From Balanoglossus misakiensis (Eukaryota; Hemichordata): DNA of 64,000 nucleotides. Under the pieces are notes generated by a model. It was given only the letters and a program-made list of their open reading frames with translations. It did no database searches and was not told the origin of the DNA. The position numbers and the translations under genes were made by a program. Location of the stretch: NCBI GenBank assembly GCA_040954595.2, contig CM082578.2:16926001-16990000 (forward strand), read 5' to 3'. Positions 51,197-62,585 of the stretch are shown here, piece by piece; position 1 is the stretch's first letter, and each line of letters begins with the position of its first letter.

Positions 51197-54028
51197 TATG
51201 CAAATTAGCGAGTCATGAATATTGGTCTTCAGTTTGGAGGTTTCTTGAAAAGGTCAACAGTCAGCACAGGATGGATATATTGAAATTCTAATTTTAAGTC
51301 TTGAGACTATTGAGACTTCTGAAGCAGCATTCAAGTTGTAATTTTCACTTTATTTATTGTTGAAATTAAAGGTACAAATGAGTGTATATCTTATGTTTAA
51401 CTAGACTGAAAGATTCTGATGGATACAGGAACATTTTGGAGATGCAAAAAATATATATAGTAGTTAATTTTTTGAAAACACAAGCCAGCTTTGTGTATTG
51501 CACTTCATGCATTTCACAAAAAAAGTATTACATCAGCGAAATATTTTTTTTAACAATAAAATATTACATTATTTCATCTTGCAAATTAGCAGATATGTTG
51601 AACAAACAGATCAAGAGCACACTCCACATGGAGTCATTCAATCACTATGCAACAACGCCCTCTGCAGTTGTTAACTAGCATATCTATGTGTACGTTTAGT
51701 TTCAAGGCATTGAAGTGGTTCACAGAATCCAAAAGGAAATTGTGTATGTCATAAAAACGTTATCATTCTAGTCTGGCTGGATTGATAGAGGTTTTAAGCA
51801 GCAACAAATATGAATGTGCAGTATGTATACATGTGTATGTACGTGTACGGCAATTGGCCAAAACAGACATTATGAGGTTGAAGTCAACACTGGCAGACAC
51901 ACACCACACAATGATGAGTGACAAACTGGCACATGTCACTATGATAAATATAGTTATATGATACAAACATCAGGACCATTAATACAACTGCATATACAAG
52001 TAATAATTACAATGAAAGCATTATAATAAGCTGTGTGAATGGAACAGACCAAATGGACTTATACACAGTCACAGGGCTGCAAGATCAGTCTTGTACAGTA
52101 GACACTACAAAAAAAATCAACAGCTCAAAGTAGAGATAATCAACTGGGAATCAAATCAATAATCAAATTGTCATTTACTTCTTGCATATCATGTGATCAA
52201 AATTTTTCTCAAAAGGTTGTTTTAATACTGTTAAAAAGTCATTGAGCATACCAAAACACAATTTTATATTCTTCAGTCATGTAGTTGATACACAGAACAG
52301 AAATTCTTGAAAAAAAAGTTACAAATAACTGAGCTTTGATGTATATGTAAGTTGTAACATGTGTATCACAAAACAAAGATTATTTTGTTCACAAACGACA
52401 ACAAACCAGGTTTGGTTGAAAAATGTTTAGGTCATTGGCAAGACATTTTTTTTTTTGGAAATTCATACCTAATTTGATATTAAGGTTTACACCCATTTAC
52501 AATGTACATGTGGTGTCCTAAATCGACATACGATTTTTTTAACTACACATGTAATACCTGTGTAAGTCAATGAATATCTCTGCAGCTGCTGAACAGAAAA
52601 TCACATGGAAGGAATTCATTATTCTAGTGGCTTGTAACCTCTTTCACAGCCTGTTACTCTCTGTGTGGTGCATATCGCATCTTTACGATAGAGTGCCCTC
52701 AACGAAAAATGAAAGAGCCATCATAGCAAGTGATGTGCTGTGAAGGAGTCCAAATACATCCTTAACTTTAAAAAGATTCTACATGAAACCATTTGCCAGT
52801 ATTTCTATGAATAATTTTGTAATGATGCCATGCTATGTCGCAGCAAAACCTCCAGGCTGGCCACTTCCTGTAACATTAACATGAAGTGGGAAGAATTTAG
52901 TATTTTCAAACAGAGCGAGAACTCCGGCAGTGGGAGGATCTGGCAAAATTGTTAACTTTGCCATTGATGCACCTGTAAGGAGTATATATTGTTTGTATAT
53001 GAGTGTAGTTTTCTGTTATATATACATTTACAATCAAAATGAGGTGAATGACAATTATGCATGGCAGTGACAATGGGTATGGAAATTTGGTCACTACAGT
53101 CAGTTCATGAAGGCCACAAACTGAGTGAGCAAATGATTGGAAATGAAGAAAAATACCCATAACTTTCACTAATCAGTCAAATGGGGTCAAGAAATCAGTC
53201 ATTCCTTATTTCTAAAAACTGAGGCAGAAATAAATTCTTTGATTTTGTGCTTATTAACATGTACCTCAAAATATATTGCAATTAAGATGGGACACTTAAA
53301 CTTATTCAAGGTGGGTCATAAATACATTAATTGGGAAAGAAGTTCAAAAGCGTACACAGTTGCAATTAACCTCATTCAGTACGGTACATACATGAATATT
53401 TCTACATTTTAAAAGCAGTTGGGAAAACACAGAATTCATGCTCATTATTTACAAATTCACACACCCATGCAAATAAAAACCATAAAAAAAGAAATGTATC
53501 ATGCATTATTATTTCAGAAACATACTTGACACTGATGAGGTACAGTAGTTTGTATCACAAAAGCAGCTAATAACTTCTTATGTAAACTGTATATGCATAC
53601 AACAGCAAAATAGTGACTGTTGTGAGTTGGTGTAATTTTTACCCAGTCAAAACAAATTACAAAAAATACATTTTTACATTCATCTGAGGTAAAGAAATAC
53701 AGAATAATAAGATGTATAAACAAATAACTTCATCATATTTTCTTAGTAAATTATGACAAAAAATGCACACAGAGAAAAGGTCTTGTTCAGGCTGGCACAC
53801 CCCTACAGTTAATAGAACGATCCAACAAAGAACGAGCAATCAAGAGGGTGGTTCTAAAAACACAGGCCATGCAGGGAGATACATGTACAATGTAGGGGAG
53901 GGACACACATGCTGTAACCACATTGCTACGTGTATTGGCAGGTAAAGGAGAGGTCAGGGGTCAAACTAAGGCATGCGTGTCTGGCTTGATCTTCGGAGGA
54001 ACACAGAGACAAAGGGAGAAACAGGTCT
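51197..54028. other. Region downstream of EEA1, probably including its 3' untranslated region
   Basis: No coding exon recognised on either strand. For EEA1 (minus strand) the 3' untranslated region begins at 54028 and extends left. The first clear minus-strand hexamers are at about 51350 (TTTATTTATT on the plus strand), which would make it long. A DR1-type nuclear-receptor half-site pair is at 53951-53963. Confidence 0.4.
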
Positions 54029-56066
54029 TCATCTACCTGAAGTGACTTCTACGTAACACGTGTCGCACACTCTCACTGGCTTCTTGGACGAAGCAATGGC
54101 TGCACTCTTGGAAGAACAGTCGTTGCAAAAAATCATACCACAGTTACGACAGTGGTGCTGGGGGTGAAAGAGAAAAGAAAGATCAGATATGACCCATATG
54201 AAAGAAGTTAAAATATTTGCATGTTAATCTATAGTTGACATTTTTTTTATATTTGACTCTAGTCGGCCATATTGGATCTGACTGCAAGGTTAAGTAATCG
54301 ACTATAAAATGTGCATGATACCGGACTTTTGAAACAACAGACACATTCAATTACACATTTGTTTCTTCAAACTCACCTTTCTGATTGTAACAGAGAATCC
54401 TTTCCCACAAGCCTGACATTCTATAATTTCACTGTCGACTTGCCATTTTCGACTCATCTTCTGTGTGTTCACAATCTGCAAGTTTTGATTTTCTCGCCCC
54501 AGCTCATGCATTGCTGCCATGGCATCATCGAGTTTCCGTCTCAGCTCGGCCGACTTATTCTGAAGTTTTTCATTCTGATTTTCGCTCTGTAAACACCTGT
54601 TGGGAAATATGAAGATAAAAGTCAAAGTACATGTAGCTGAAGACACTCCACGAGTACTCTCTGTAATTATTTCATTTTCATTAAATCATGACATCATTTT
54701 CATGACTTGCATTGCATCAATGAATACAAATTACAAGCATAATCTTATGCATTACTGTACTTAAGAGCAAAAGCAGCCTGCAAACAATATTCTGAGGTCA
54801 GTTTCAGGTATAAGGTCAAAATAAGCAGATATGCCATCAAATAGTTCTGTACCTTTCCAGCAAAACTCTCCTTTCATCCTGATTGTTCTGAAGAGTTGCC
54901 TCCATCACTGAAAACAAAGACATAATGAGTTTGAAATTCCAGCCACAACAGACAGGCAGTGACACTATAAACTGCATGTTCAATTAAATACCCCACTCTC
55001 CATTATTTTGCCACACACAATGTACGACCTCGTTTTAAACTTCCCAGAACACATGTACATTATTCATTCAAACTTACCTGCCCTTTCACCTCGGAGGTCA
55101 TCGTTGATCTTCTCTAACTCAGCAACCCTGCTTTCAGATCTCATCATATCGCCTCTCACAGTGCCAAGATTTTCATTCAGAGCTGTGATCTGCATGTTCA
55201 GCTTGGCCTCCATTTCATCCTTGGCGGTTTCTGAGTCATTCTTAGCTTGTGTCTCTGCAGCCTGGACAAAATGATGGGCATTAGTTTAGTTCAAAATGTC
55301 TCCTTCAGCTTCATAATCAAATCATGTTTTACAAAGACCTCTTCGCACGTTGACCAGTTAAACACCCCTTGTATGAAACACTTGCTCTACTTTCTACACA
55401 TTTGATAAGCCACTTCAACAACACCACCTCACAGTTTTCAACTGTCGTGTTAATTTTACAACCACAAGGCAAAACAAAATCACTGACACCTCACCCATGC
55501 AAGGATTCATCACATCTCACCAGTTTTGTCTGCAAAGCAGCCGACTCATCTCTCAACATGGTTTGCACTCTCTGAGCAACTTCTTTGGTCTCTTCATGTT
55601 CAGACATTGCCTGGGCCAACTGGTTCTCAAAATCTGACACTTGTGACTGCAGCTCTAGTTTCTGTTTGATTAACAGCTGTTTTGCTTCCTGCAAGCTGTT
55701 GACATCCTGAAATGTTCAAAAGGCACAAATGTTTCTTTGGCTGTCTTACAAGTTGTTCATTATCAAAATGGTTTGCAAGATTTTGTTCTGTATATTCATG
55801 ATTAATGATTTCCTCTTGTCAAAATTATTTTTCCTGGGGGAGTGGTTTTGTGTGCCATCTTTTTTGCAGCATTTATAGGAACAGAAGGTGTTTGTAATTA
55901 CACATCTTGAATCCCATCTTGCATGAACTCATACCTTTGACCTGTCCTCTTTTTCTTTCTCCAAAGCATTCTTTAAATCAGCAATGTCCTTTTCCAGAAT
56001 CCCCTTTGTTTCTGCCAGCTCCTGTGTTGTACCTGTCTCTTTCTCCAAAAGCTCCTGGATTGCATT
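54029..56066 (-). CDS. EEA1: Early endosome antigen 1 (EEA1), C-terminal 301 residues
   Basis: Exons in transcript order: 55935-56066, 55521-55706, 55078-55261, 54853-54907, 54377-54596, 54029-54157. All junctions keep frame, ending in TGA at 54029-54031. The first five encode heptad-type coiled coil (for example [12 protein letters not shown] and [13 protein letters not shown]). The last two encode the FYVE zinc finger: eight cysteines in CQAC, CRNC, CNDC and CDTC pairs, with the phosphoinositide-binding basic motif RKHHCRNCG split exactly at an intron. KKPVRVCD near the end is typical of EEA1. The family protein is a Rab5 effector that binds PI3P through FYVE, dimerises through its coiled coil and tethers early endosomes for fusion. 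Vertebrate EEA1 has about 1400 residues, so roughly three quarters of this gene lies beyond the retrotransposon and outside the window. The call is based on remembered family features, not an alignment. Confidence 0.92.
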
Positions 56067-56173
56067 CTGTGGACATCAAATGTAAAGTCAAGCAATCTAT
56101 GTTCCAAAGTTCTGATGCATGGTCAAAACCCCATATCAGGTCTATAATATCAAGAGATATCTTATAATTATTC

Positions 56174-56815
56174 TGTCACGGTTGTCGCCGTTCATTCCAA
56201 CATATTCACACCAAACAGGTTACGGGTAACAAAGACATAGGCCTTACATTTAATAACTGAAATGGAACAAATACATGTCAGTTCCAACGTGTGTGGCCGG
56301 TCTGGCTACAGAGGTGAACTGCTAAATTACACACATGTATGGGAGTTCACCTCCAACAGAATACACCAAAATTCATGCAAGTGAAAAATATAGACATACA
56401 ATTGGAAAATTGACGCAAGTTAAAGACACCAATTACTTGTGCTGAAATGAGTCGGTAGAATGCACCAAAATACAAAGCTTCAAGCAACAGGTAAGGTACA
56501 AGGAAACTAACCTGAAATGGAACAAATACATGTCAGTTCCAACGTGTGTGGCCGGTCTGGCTACAGAGGTGAACTGACCAATTTTATGCACCATGTCCTT
56601 TTATATCAGCAATTACATCATAGTGCCAGATTAGCTTGTGTTCATTGGTCAAATGAAACTTCCAGGTGGTTTGCATATAATTAAGATCAACCAATTGAAG
56701 GTAAGTACTATTACGTCATATGAATAATTGAATAACTAATTACTATAAGATACAGGTATAACATACATACAGATATACATGTATACAAATTCAATGGATC
56801 AACAAGGCCGTTACA
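56174..56815 (-). repeat. 3' LTR (642 bp)
   Basis: Bounded on the plus strand by TGTCACGG and CCGTTACA, which form a 7-of-8 inverted repeat and the standard TG...CA ends. The boundary on the internal side is inferred from that inverted repeat. The start matches the other LTR at 63591. A 65-bp direct repeat occurs within it (56257-56321 and 56512-56576). The outer flank reads ...aattattc; a target-site duplication cannot be tested because the other flank is outside the window. Confidence 0.93.
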
Positions 56816-56874
56816 CGCACCCCTGCGAGGAGAAATGGCGTCCTCGTCATTTAAAGTAAGTTAAAGATATTTGA
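56816..56874 (-). other. Short spacer between pol and 3' LTR with G-rich candidate polypurine tract
   Basis: On the minus strand 'gcaggggtgcg' abuts the LTR and could prime plus-strand DNA. It is only partly purine, so the assignment is weak. Confidence 0.35.
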
Positions 56875-59800
56875 TTAATAGTGGCAATTAATAAATGGTA
56901 TAGAAGATAAAGTCGTATGAGCAAACTGTTTTAGATTCCATTGTTCGGGACTATATCTATCTGGAGGTCGTCTCTGTCGTGTAGGATAGCGTGGTTCAGG
57001 TTGAGTACTACTACTGGAGTCAGGACTGATGTTGGTTGTAGCAGGAGTGATACCATCTGGATCGCTCGATGACCAACCATCCGTACTTTGCAAAATATGA
57101 TTCGAGAAATCTGAGGTAAGTATTTGAGAAGGTCCATCCGGATTAACCATACCTGTGGGGTTGTCCATCAGGGAACTTTCTCTTCTGGATGGGATGAATT
57201 CTGCAGCAGTAGGATTAAGAGCATTGTGTTCTGTTGGCAAGTTGATAGTTGACACGAATTGCAATTTACCAATGCCGTCATCCTCTTCGTCCACTGCATC
57301 CTGGGTAGCATCGTTGATAACACCCGGTACACTCTGCTTAACATCACGCTGCGTCATCTTGGTGTTAACATCGTCATCCAGTTCGTCCGGAATTATTGGT
57401 ATTGGGAGTAGCAAATTTCTATGTAGTGTCCGCTTCCTTCCACCCTTAACTTGTTTTTGTACCACGTATACTGGAATGTCTTCTATGGGCTGTGAAATCA
57501 CTGTATATGGATCCTTTTCCCATTGGTCTGCCAATTTGTAATTGTCTTTAGGTCCTGTATTCTTCACCAACACAGTATCACCAGGTTGTATTATGGCCAC
57601 CTTCACTTTTCTATCATATGACTTCTTCTGCCGTTCACCAGACTTAACAGACCGTTCCGTTGCTACTTTATAGGCGTAATCCAACCGTTCGGCAAGTTTC
57701 GTCACATAATCTGAAACTGTTCCACCATATTCTAGGTTGGTCTGGTCTGCATGTCCAGATACATCTATAGGCAGTCTTGGTTCACGACCAAACATCAAAA
57801 AGAAAGGTGAATATCCGGTGCTTTCATGCTTTGTAGAATTATAGGCATGAACCATCGTATTGACATGTGAAGCCCATCTTGTTTTGTTGTCTTCATTCAT
57901 AGTTCCAAGCATCTGTAATAACGTCTTATTAAATCGTTCGCACATTCCATTTCCCTGGGGGTGGTATGGAGTGGTCCTGGACTTCTTAATATTTGCTATT
58001 CGGCAAAGTTCCTGAATTGTAGACGACTCAAAGTTTCGCCCCTGGTCACTGTGTAATCGTCCTGGGAACCCATAATGCAAAATCAAATGTTCAAACAATG
58101 CTTTGGCAGTTGTTTTGGCAGACTGGTTCTTTGTAGGTACTGCTATAGCGTATCGAGTGAAATGGTCCGTCATCACTAATATGTTGCTATATCCTTGATC
58201 TGGTGTTGGTATATGGAGAAAGTCGATGCACACCATTTCCATCGGTTGTGATGTGTGAATATTAACCAAGGGAGTTCTGGGTAAGGAAGTTGAACTTTTC
58301 CTGCGAATGCATGGTAAACAATGTTCCACTTTCTTTTGAACATCCATCGACATCCTAGGCCAGTAGAATCTTCGTCGTACCAGATCCAGGGTTTTATCTT
58401 GGCCAAAGTGTCCAAGTTTATCATGTAGTTCCTCCAGGACATCTTTTCTATGGTGTACTGGTAAGACAAGTTGCAAATATTGTATATCATCGATGAAGCA
58501 TTTCCTGTATAGGACTCCATTCTTCAGAACAAGGCGTTTCCAATCTCGTATAAGTAGTCTGATATCTCCTGTATGATCTCTCATAAATGGTTTGTGGTCC
58601 TTTTCAAGCTGATCAGTCACATACCGTATTGTTGAATCTTTGGACTGCTCCGTCTTCCAGAACACATCATCCCCACCTTGAACTACTGCAGGTCTGTCCT
58701 CATCTGCTACCATTCCGAATGAAGTTACGTATGGACCTTCTGTTGCTCGACAAAGCGCCTGGACTACATCGGCTCCCAGATTGGTTTCCGTCTCTGGATT
58801 CTCTCTATTCCATGGAATCCTAGACAAAGCGTCAGCCTCTATATTCTTCTTACCACTCCGGTAAACAATAGAGAAGTCGTACAATGACAAGTCTGACAAC
58901 CATCTGTGTCCCACCGCATCCAGTTTCGCAGAAGTTAACACATACGTCAAAGGGTTGTTGTCTGTATGCACCGTGAATTTGCTTCCATACAGGTAGTCGT
59001 TGAACTTCTTGGTGACGGCCCATTTCAGTGCCAAAAATTCTAATTTATGAGCTGGATAATTACTTTCAGACTTGGTGAGTCCTCTACTTGCATAGGCAAT
59101 TACTCTGAGAATACCTTTCTGGCGTTGATACAGCACTGCTCCCAGACCTGTGGAACTTGCATCAGTATGTATTTCAAATGGAAGTGAGTAGTCAGCAAAG
59201 GCTAGTATTGGTGACGACATTAGGCTCTTCCTCAGAGTGTCGAAAGCTTGTTGTTCCTGTTGTCCCCACTGGAGTTTTTCAAATTTTCCCGCCTTATTCC
59301 TTGACTGACGTCCACACAGCAAGTCGTTAAGTGGCTTGGCAATATTACTGTAGCTTTGGATAAATCTCCTGTAATACCCTGCAAATCCAAGAAATCTTCT
59401 CAGTTCTGTTACAGTAGTGGGTATTGGCCATTCCTTCAGAGCTGCTACCTTGTCTGGGTCCGTTGTAATTCCGTCGGCTGATACCACGTGTCCAAGATAT
59501 TTCACCTTCTTCTGGAATAAAACACATTTCGTTGCCTTCAACTTTAATCCATGTGATGCCAGCCGCTGGAATACCCGCTCCAATCTATTGAGGTGGTCTT
59601 CAAAAGTCTTCGAAAATACTATGATGTCATCTAAATACACACAACATTCTCTGAACGCCAATTCTCCAAAACACTTCTCCATGAGACGCTGGAAAGTTGC
59701 AGGTGCGTTGGTCAGACCCATAGACATACGGTTGAATTCAAATAAGCCGAAGTTTCCCACCGTGAAAGCTGTCTTCGCTTTGTCGTCTTCCGCCATCTCT

Positions 59801-61023
59801 ACTTGGTAATATCCAGACCGTAGATCAAGCGATGAAAACCACTCGGCGTTACTAAGGTTATCAAGCGTATCCAATACCCGGGGTAATGCGTAAGCGTCTT
59901 TAATGGTTTTGGCGTTGAGACGTCTATAATCAATACACACCCTCAGCTTCCCATCAGGTTTTCTGACACATACAACATTTGAGGACCACGGGCTGTTTGA
60001 TTCTCTAATCACACCACTCTGTAGCATATCTTGCAGGTACTGTTGCAATTCTTCGTACATACCCATAGGGATTCGACGGTATTTATCTTTAAAGGGGGTT
60101 TCATCCGTTAACTTTATCGAATGTGTTACCAATGTTGTGTGTCCCAAATCTCTCTCACCTGTAGAGAACACGGTTTGCCATTTACCAATGGTAGCCAAGG
60201 CTTGGTCTTTCTGGATTTCTGTTAATTCTGTATCTGCCTCTTGTAATCCCAGGTCTTTTATCAGCCAATCGGGTACTTTTGGTGAGGTGGTCCCATCTGA
60301 GTTTGTATCAATATCATCTCCATATGGATCTAAAGGCTGTGAGACATTAGATGCTAAGTTCATGTTACATAGGGTGCTTTTAGGGGGAACTGTGACAGCA
60401 CGTGCTCCATAGTTGGTCACCATTACTGGGATTCGACATGAATTACCACGAGGCTCTAACTTCAACACGGCTGGAGTAACAAGTAAACCACCAGGTAAAA
60501 GTCTGTCATTTTCTGGTTCCACCACAACTACTGATTGACAATTTCTTAGGTCCACTCTGCAAAATCCATGGATGACTGTGCGTTCGTATGGTCCAATGGT
60601 TATGGGTTTAGTAGTGGTAACTGTAAATGTCCTACCTTCGGCCCTCTGCCGGTGGATAGTCGCTTGGTATGCTAGTCTCCATACTGAGGATAGATCTGTA
60701 CTGTACTGTGTATCTTCATCCACAAAATGTTGGAGAACATTTGTGCCTATCACAACTGGAACCATCTGATTATATTCCGTGTCTTCAACAACAAGCAATA
60801 ATACATCTTTAGACATCTCTTGTCCATGGCTATCTGGGAATTTCACTTCAACTTCAATATAACCAAGGTAAGGAACTTCTGTACCACTAGCCCCTTCTAC
60901 CTTCACCAAGTTGTTCAGGTCATGAATTGGTTTCTGTAGCTTCTCTCTGTTAAAAGTGTCAGCAACAGTAGATACCATGGACCCGGTGTCTATCAGCGCA
61001 ATACACGAGGATCCTTCCAGCAC
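56875..61023 (-). CDS. pol: Gypsy Pol polyprotein (protease, reverse transcriptase, RNase H, integrase)
   Basis: 1382 residues from a non-ATG first codon; the frame is actually open further upstream to 61161, overlapping gag by 70 nt in the -1 frame, so Pol is expected as a Gag-Pol fusion. Domains in order: aspartic protease (ALIDTGS, start of the ORF); reverse transcriptase with the catalytic YLDDI and LDLRSGYYQV; RNase H with HTDAS, KLEFLALKWA and TDNNPL; integrase with zinc-binding HX4H and CLPC, then the D,D-35-E core (CIDFLH, HSDQGRNF, NGMCERFNK). The C-terminal 180 residues are low complexity and end in TAA. No internal stop or frameshift is seen. Function is copying the element's RNA into DNA and inserting it. 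Confidence 0.95.
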   Translation of the reverse strand: MLEGSSCIALIDTGSMVSTVADTFNREKLQKPIHDLNNLVKVEGASGTEVPYLGYIEVEVKFPDSHGQEMSKDVLLLVVEDTEYNQMVPVVIGTNVLQHFVDEDTQYSTDLSSVWRLAYQATIHRQRAEGRTFTVTTTKPITIGPYERTVIHGFCRVDLRNCQSVVVVEPENDRLLPGGLLVTPAVLKLEPRGNSCRIPVMVTNYGARAVTVPPKSTLCNMNLASNVSQPLDPYGDDIDTNSDGTTSPKVPDWLIKDLGLQEADTELTEIQKDQALATIGKWQTVFSTGERDLGHTTLVTHSIKLTDETPFKDKYRRIPMGMYEELQQYLQDMLQSGVIRESNSPWSSNVVCVRKPDGKLRVCIDYRRLNAKTIKDAYALPRVLDTLDNLSNAEWFSSLDLRSGYYQVEMAEDDKAKTAFTVGNFGLFEFNRMSMGLTNAPATFQRLMEKCFGELAFRECCVYLDDIIVFSKTFEDHLNRLERVFQRLASHGLKLKATKCVLFQKKVKYLGHVVSADGITTDPDKVAALKEWPIPTTVTELRRFLGFAGYYRRFIQSYSNIAKPLNDLLCGRQSRNKAGKFEKLQWGQQEQQAFDTLRKSLMSSPILAFADYSLPFEIHTDASSTGLGAVLYQRQKGILRVIAYASRGLTKSESNYPAHKLEFLALKWAVTKKFNDYLYGSKFTVHTDNNPLTYVLTSAKLDAVGHRWLSDLSLYDFSIVYRSGKKNIEADALSRIPWNRENPETETNLGADVVQALCRATEGPYVTSFGMVADEDRPAVVQGGDDVFWKTEQSKDSTIRYVTDQLEKDHKPFMRDHTGDIRLLIRDWKRLVLKNGVLYRKCFIDDIQYLQLVLPVHHRKDVLEELHDKLGHFGQDKTLDLVRRRFYWPRMSMDVQKKVEHCLPCIRRKSSTSLPRTPLVNIHTSQPMEMVCIDFLHIPTPDQGYSNILVMTDHFTRYAIAVPTKNQSAKTTAKALFEHLILHYGFPGRLHSDQGRNFESSTIQELCRIANIKKSRTTPYHPQGNGMCERFNKTLLQMLGTMNEDNKTRWASHVNTMVHAYNSTKHESTGYSPFFLMFGREPRLPIDVSGHADQTNLEYGGTVSDYVTKLAERLDYAYKVATERSVKSGERQKKSYDRKVKVAIIQPGDTVLVKNTGPKDNYKLADQWEKDPYTVISQPIEDIPVYVVQKQVKGGRKRTLHRNLLLPIPIIPDELDDDVNTKMTQRDVKQSVPGVINDATQDAVDEEDDGIGKLQFVSTINLPTEHNALNPTAAEFIPSRRESSLMDNPTGMVNPDGPSQILTSDFSNHILQSTDGWSSSDPDGITPATTNISPDSSSSTQPEPRYPTRQRRPPDRYSPEQWNLKQFAHTTLSSIPFINCHY

Positions 61024-61091
61024 AATCTCAGTTTCATTGGCGTGGCCTATTAAAGAATCAATAACATTAGAGGGACTGTTACCGTTCCGAC

Positions 61092-62585
61092 CTAGCGCAT
61101 GTCCCTCCGGATGCCTGGTCGCTCCCCATTTAAAGGACAGTCTGTCTTTTTGTGTCCATGTTCACCACACTTGAAGCAGTTGCCTGGGAAAACTTGTTTG
61201 GGTTGGCGAGTTCCATCGTTGCCACGCCGATCCCGGCCATTTTCATTGTTGACACGTCGGCGAAAAGTAGACTCTGGAGTTGATGATGTTGAAGTTCGCT
61301 TCTCTAGTTCAGCAACCTTCTCAGCTAAGTTCTTCAGACCTTTGGTAAGTTCCTCCAATTTGGTTATCATCGTCTTGTCAGCAACAGTTGCTTGGTGAAC
61401 CCTGGTAGTGGTCTCCCTATTTACTTCAAGCTTTCTTGCGGCTAGCAACAATCCTGAATAATCTTCTCCCGTATCATATCGGTGTCTGATTGCATTCTTA
61501 ATGTGCTCATCTGACAGGCCAGAAAAGAATTTGGTTCGAAGCATGGTTTCTTCTGAATTACTAGAGATGGACTGACCTGATCTGAGTTCATCCAAAAGTC
61601 CTTCGATGCGACAGGCCCATTCTGCTACCTTTTCTGTCTTCGTTTGTCGTGCTGTATAGAATTTTTCCAAAACTGCTTCCGGTGGCAATACTTTCCCAAA
61701 GACCATGTTCATCTTCGCCATCAATCGGGACACTGTGATGTCTTCTCCCATATGTAGTAGGACTTCAGCAGCGGACGCTCGTAGGGATTTCCGAACAGCC
61801 TGCATAATTATGGTCTCCGGAAACACATTCTCCCTCTGTAGTGCTCGAACTTCATATCGCCACATTTCATAAGTGACATCACCTTTGCCAGAGAAGACGA
61901 CTATTCTTGGGAATTCCACCGAGTGAAAAGCAGTAGTGGCTGTGGCTGGCTGTGCAGCAGCTGCTTGGGCAGGTGAAGACATAATAAATGGTGAAGAATC
62001 TGCAACTGAAGTTGGTACTGGAAATGCTGGAAATGGAATCGGATGTGGCATAGGGGTTGATACGATTGGTTTCAGTGGAGCAGGTGATATGGCCTGTGCA
62101 ACCGCTTTCCTATCTGCTTCAGACAGTAAACTCAACATGTTAATAATTTCCTGTACATCTGCTTTGGGTTTGGATGTCTTGGGATCACTGGTTTCATTGT
62201 AATCTAGGCCAGTACTTTGTTCGGTTTCCTCAATTAAATGCCACAGTTCCAACCCTCGGGCTGTGGTCACACGACTTGCCCGTAATTTGCTTTCTTCAAA
62301 AGTGCTTTTATGTATTACTGGCAGAGCGGCTGTGGCTGATTCTATATTCTCAAATATGACAAAAGCGGAATCTTTATCAGAAATATAAATTTGATCAACC
62401 TGGGCCAAACCAAGCTGTAACTCGATAAATTCTCTAAAATGTTTCTTTGTACATTCAAAAGGCAAGTGTTGCACATAAATGCTTCGCTCTTGAATTGATA
62501 TTTTGGACACAGCCATTTTTTTCCCCAGAAAATGAAAGGCAATTTGGGAGGATTCTGACGTGTCGTTAAATACGATGCAATGCAA
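61092..62585 (-). CDS. gag: Gypsy Gag with N-terminal RRM-like domain, PNMA-like capsid and CCHC knuckle
   Basis: 497 residues from the first ATG; a second ATG at residue 24 (MAVSKISIQ) is also plausible and is closer to the domain. Residues about 30-110 look like an RRM-type fold (RSIYVQHLPFECTKKHF, then SAFVIFENIESA). A proline/alanine-rich linker follows. The capsid region (about 225-390: VFSGKGDVTYEMWRYEV, RKSLRASAAEVL, EKFYTARQTKTEKVAEW) resembles the Gag domain of the vertebrate PNMA family. The tail has a coiled segment, basic RRR clusters and one zinc knuckle, CFKCGEHGHKKTDC (CX2CX4HX4C), for RNA packaging. It ends at TAG just after the slippery site. Gag forms the virus-like particle. 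Confidence 0.9.
   Translation of the reverse strand: MHCIVFNDTSESSQIAFHFLGKKMAVSKISIQERSIYVQHLPFECTKKHFREFIELQLGLAQVDQIYISDKDSAFVIFENIESATAALPVIHKSTFEESKLRASRVTTARGLELWHLIEETEQSTGLDYNETSDPKTSKPKADVQEIINMLSLLSEADRKAVAQAISPAPLKPIVSTPMPHPIPFPAFPVPTSVADSSPFIMSSPAQAAAAQPATATTAFHSVEFPRIVVFSGKGDVTYEMWRYEVRALQRENVFPETIIMQAVRKSLRASAAEVLLHMGEDITVSRLMAKMNMVFGKVLPPEAVLEKFYTARQTKTEKVAEWACRIEGLLDELRSGQSISSNSEETMLRTKFFSGLSDEHIKNAIRHRYDTGEDYSGLLLAARKLEVNRETTTRVHQATVADKTMITKLEELTKGLKNLAEKVAELEKRTSTSSTPESTFRRRVNNENGRDRRGNDGTRQPKQVFPGNCFKCGEHGHKKTDCPLNGERPGIRRDMR
61128..61134 (-). promoter_or_regulatory. Predicted -1 ribosomal frameshift site at gag/pol overlap
   Basis: On the minus strand the gag codons CCT TTA AAT contain T TTA AAT, an exact X XXY YYZ slippery heptamer in the correct gag frame, 33 nt before the gag stop. 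A one-base slip back enters the pol frame, which is open from 61161. The downstream stimulatory structure was not modelled. Confidence 0.8.

Noticed and set aside
54029-54157. RUFY or FYCO1 as the identity of the FYVE gene
   Set aside because: The combination of the [11 protein letters not shown] lead, [10 protein letters not shown] near the end, a protein that stops a few residues after FYVE, and the LQNNQDERR coiled coil fits EEA1 better.
57155-60769. Plus-strand ORFs across the pol region
   Set aside because: They are antisense shadows of the intact minus-strand pol frame.
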